In this document: piece after piece, positions 22,561 to 22,802 of the stretch
Numbering within the stretch: the first letter of the stretch is position 1
Layout of the letters: the number at the start of each line of letters is the position of its first letter
DNA from: CAJBVG01 sp044376465
Lineage (GTDB): Bacteria; Bacteroidota; Bacteroidia; Sphingobacteriales; Sphingobacteriaceae
Assembly (NCBI GenBank): GCA_044376465.1
Contig: JBILKW010000013.1
Location: 1 to 22,802, forward strand
Length of the DNA: 22,802 nucleotides
Direction of reading: 5' to 3'
The notes under the pieces: model-generated
Seen by the model: only the letters and a program-made list of their open reading frames with translations
Databases searched by the model: none
Told to the model about the DNA's origin: nothing
Position numbers and translations under genes: made by a program

Positions 22561-22607
22561 CTCGGCAGTCGCCGAGATTAACATAAAAACATAATTTTTA
22601 TGTTAAT
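22561..22607. other. Two tandem perfect hairpins in a gene-free stretch
   Basis: CTCGGC (22561-22566) pairs with GCCGAG (22571-22576) around AGTC. Directly adjoining, ATTAACATAAAAA (22577-22589) pairs over 13 bases with 22595-22607 around CATAA. The pair lies after the terminator at 22508-22535, preceded by a purine/CTAAA-rich single-stranded-looking run. It could be a small structured RNA, a 5' leader of a gene beyond the right edge, or a processing site. No coding frame of useful length exists from 22509 to 22802, and I see nothing else definite there; TACCTTTT near 22790 is a one-mismatch -7 box pointing right. Confidence 0.5.
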
Positions 22608-22802
22608 ATTGTGTATTATTTTTTCTTGACATTTAAATGATAAAACATCTTAATGTGTTATTTGAGGTAATGATTTAGTTAGTACAAAGGATTCAGCATC
22701 ATAAATACCCGGATAACTCTTTGTCAACTAAATAACTTATATTGCAATAACAAACTGATTTTCGCATGCGTAAAATTAATAAATACGGATACCTTTTAGT
22801 TT

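Overview
The window is a stretch of chromosome from a member of the Bacteroidota. The evidence is low GC, a protein with a C-terminal type IX secretion (T9SS) sorting domain, lipoproteins with an acidic patch after the lipid-carrying cysteine, promoter boxes of the Bacteroidota type (TAnnTTTG) and almost no Shine-Dalgarno sites. Menaquinone genes of the futalosine route argue mildly against Flavobacteriaceae, most of which use the classical Men route; this is inference. Genes are very tightly packed. Most neighbours overlap or nearly touch, and no gap reaches 300 bases.

Left part (1-5760): the C-terminal end of a 3'-5' exonuclease meets, tail to tail, an HMG-CoA-lyase-like gene that overlaps an NDH-2 type NADH dehydrogenase gene. 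Next is a 1092-residue secreted protein with an N-terminal type-1 copper (cupredoxin) domain, four Calx-beta repeats, an OB-fold-like region and a T9SS tail.

Middle (5890-14470): mqnE, a histidine phosphatase and mqnA form a menaquinone operon behind a palindrome and a promoter box that almost touches the start codon. A uridine-phosphorylase-like gene converges on it. After a tandem universal stress protein come an EamA-type permease and ribD (one operon), then prmC diverging from ribD over only 35 bases. xerD and aroQ follow; their start codons lie on opposite strands of the same CATG.

Right-centre (14470-18500): a minus-strand envelope operon of a GWxTD-domain protein, a lipid A-type acyltransferase and a family 2 glycosyltransferase, with a WbqC-like gene diverging from it.

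Right end (18500-22802): two tandem, paralogous 203-codon lipoprotein genes of no family I recognise, the second leading directly into mgtE (magnesium channel). Then a LexA/CI-like self-cleaving repressor diverges from a small GIY-YIG-fold protein that appears to have lost its catalytic glutamate. The window closes with a terminator and a gene-free stretch holding two perfect hairpins.

No tRNA, rRNA, CRISPR array, insertion sequence or prophage was seen. The best candidates for undescribed biology are the repressor/pseudo-GIY-YIG pair, the lipoprotein pair upstream of mgtE, the secreted cupredoxin fusion, and the phosphatase inside the menaquinone operon.
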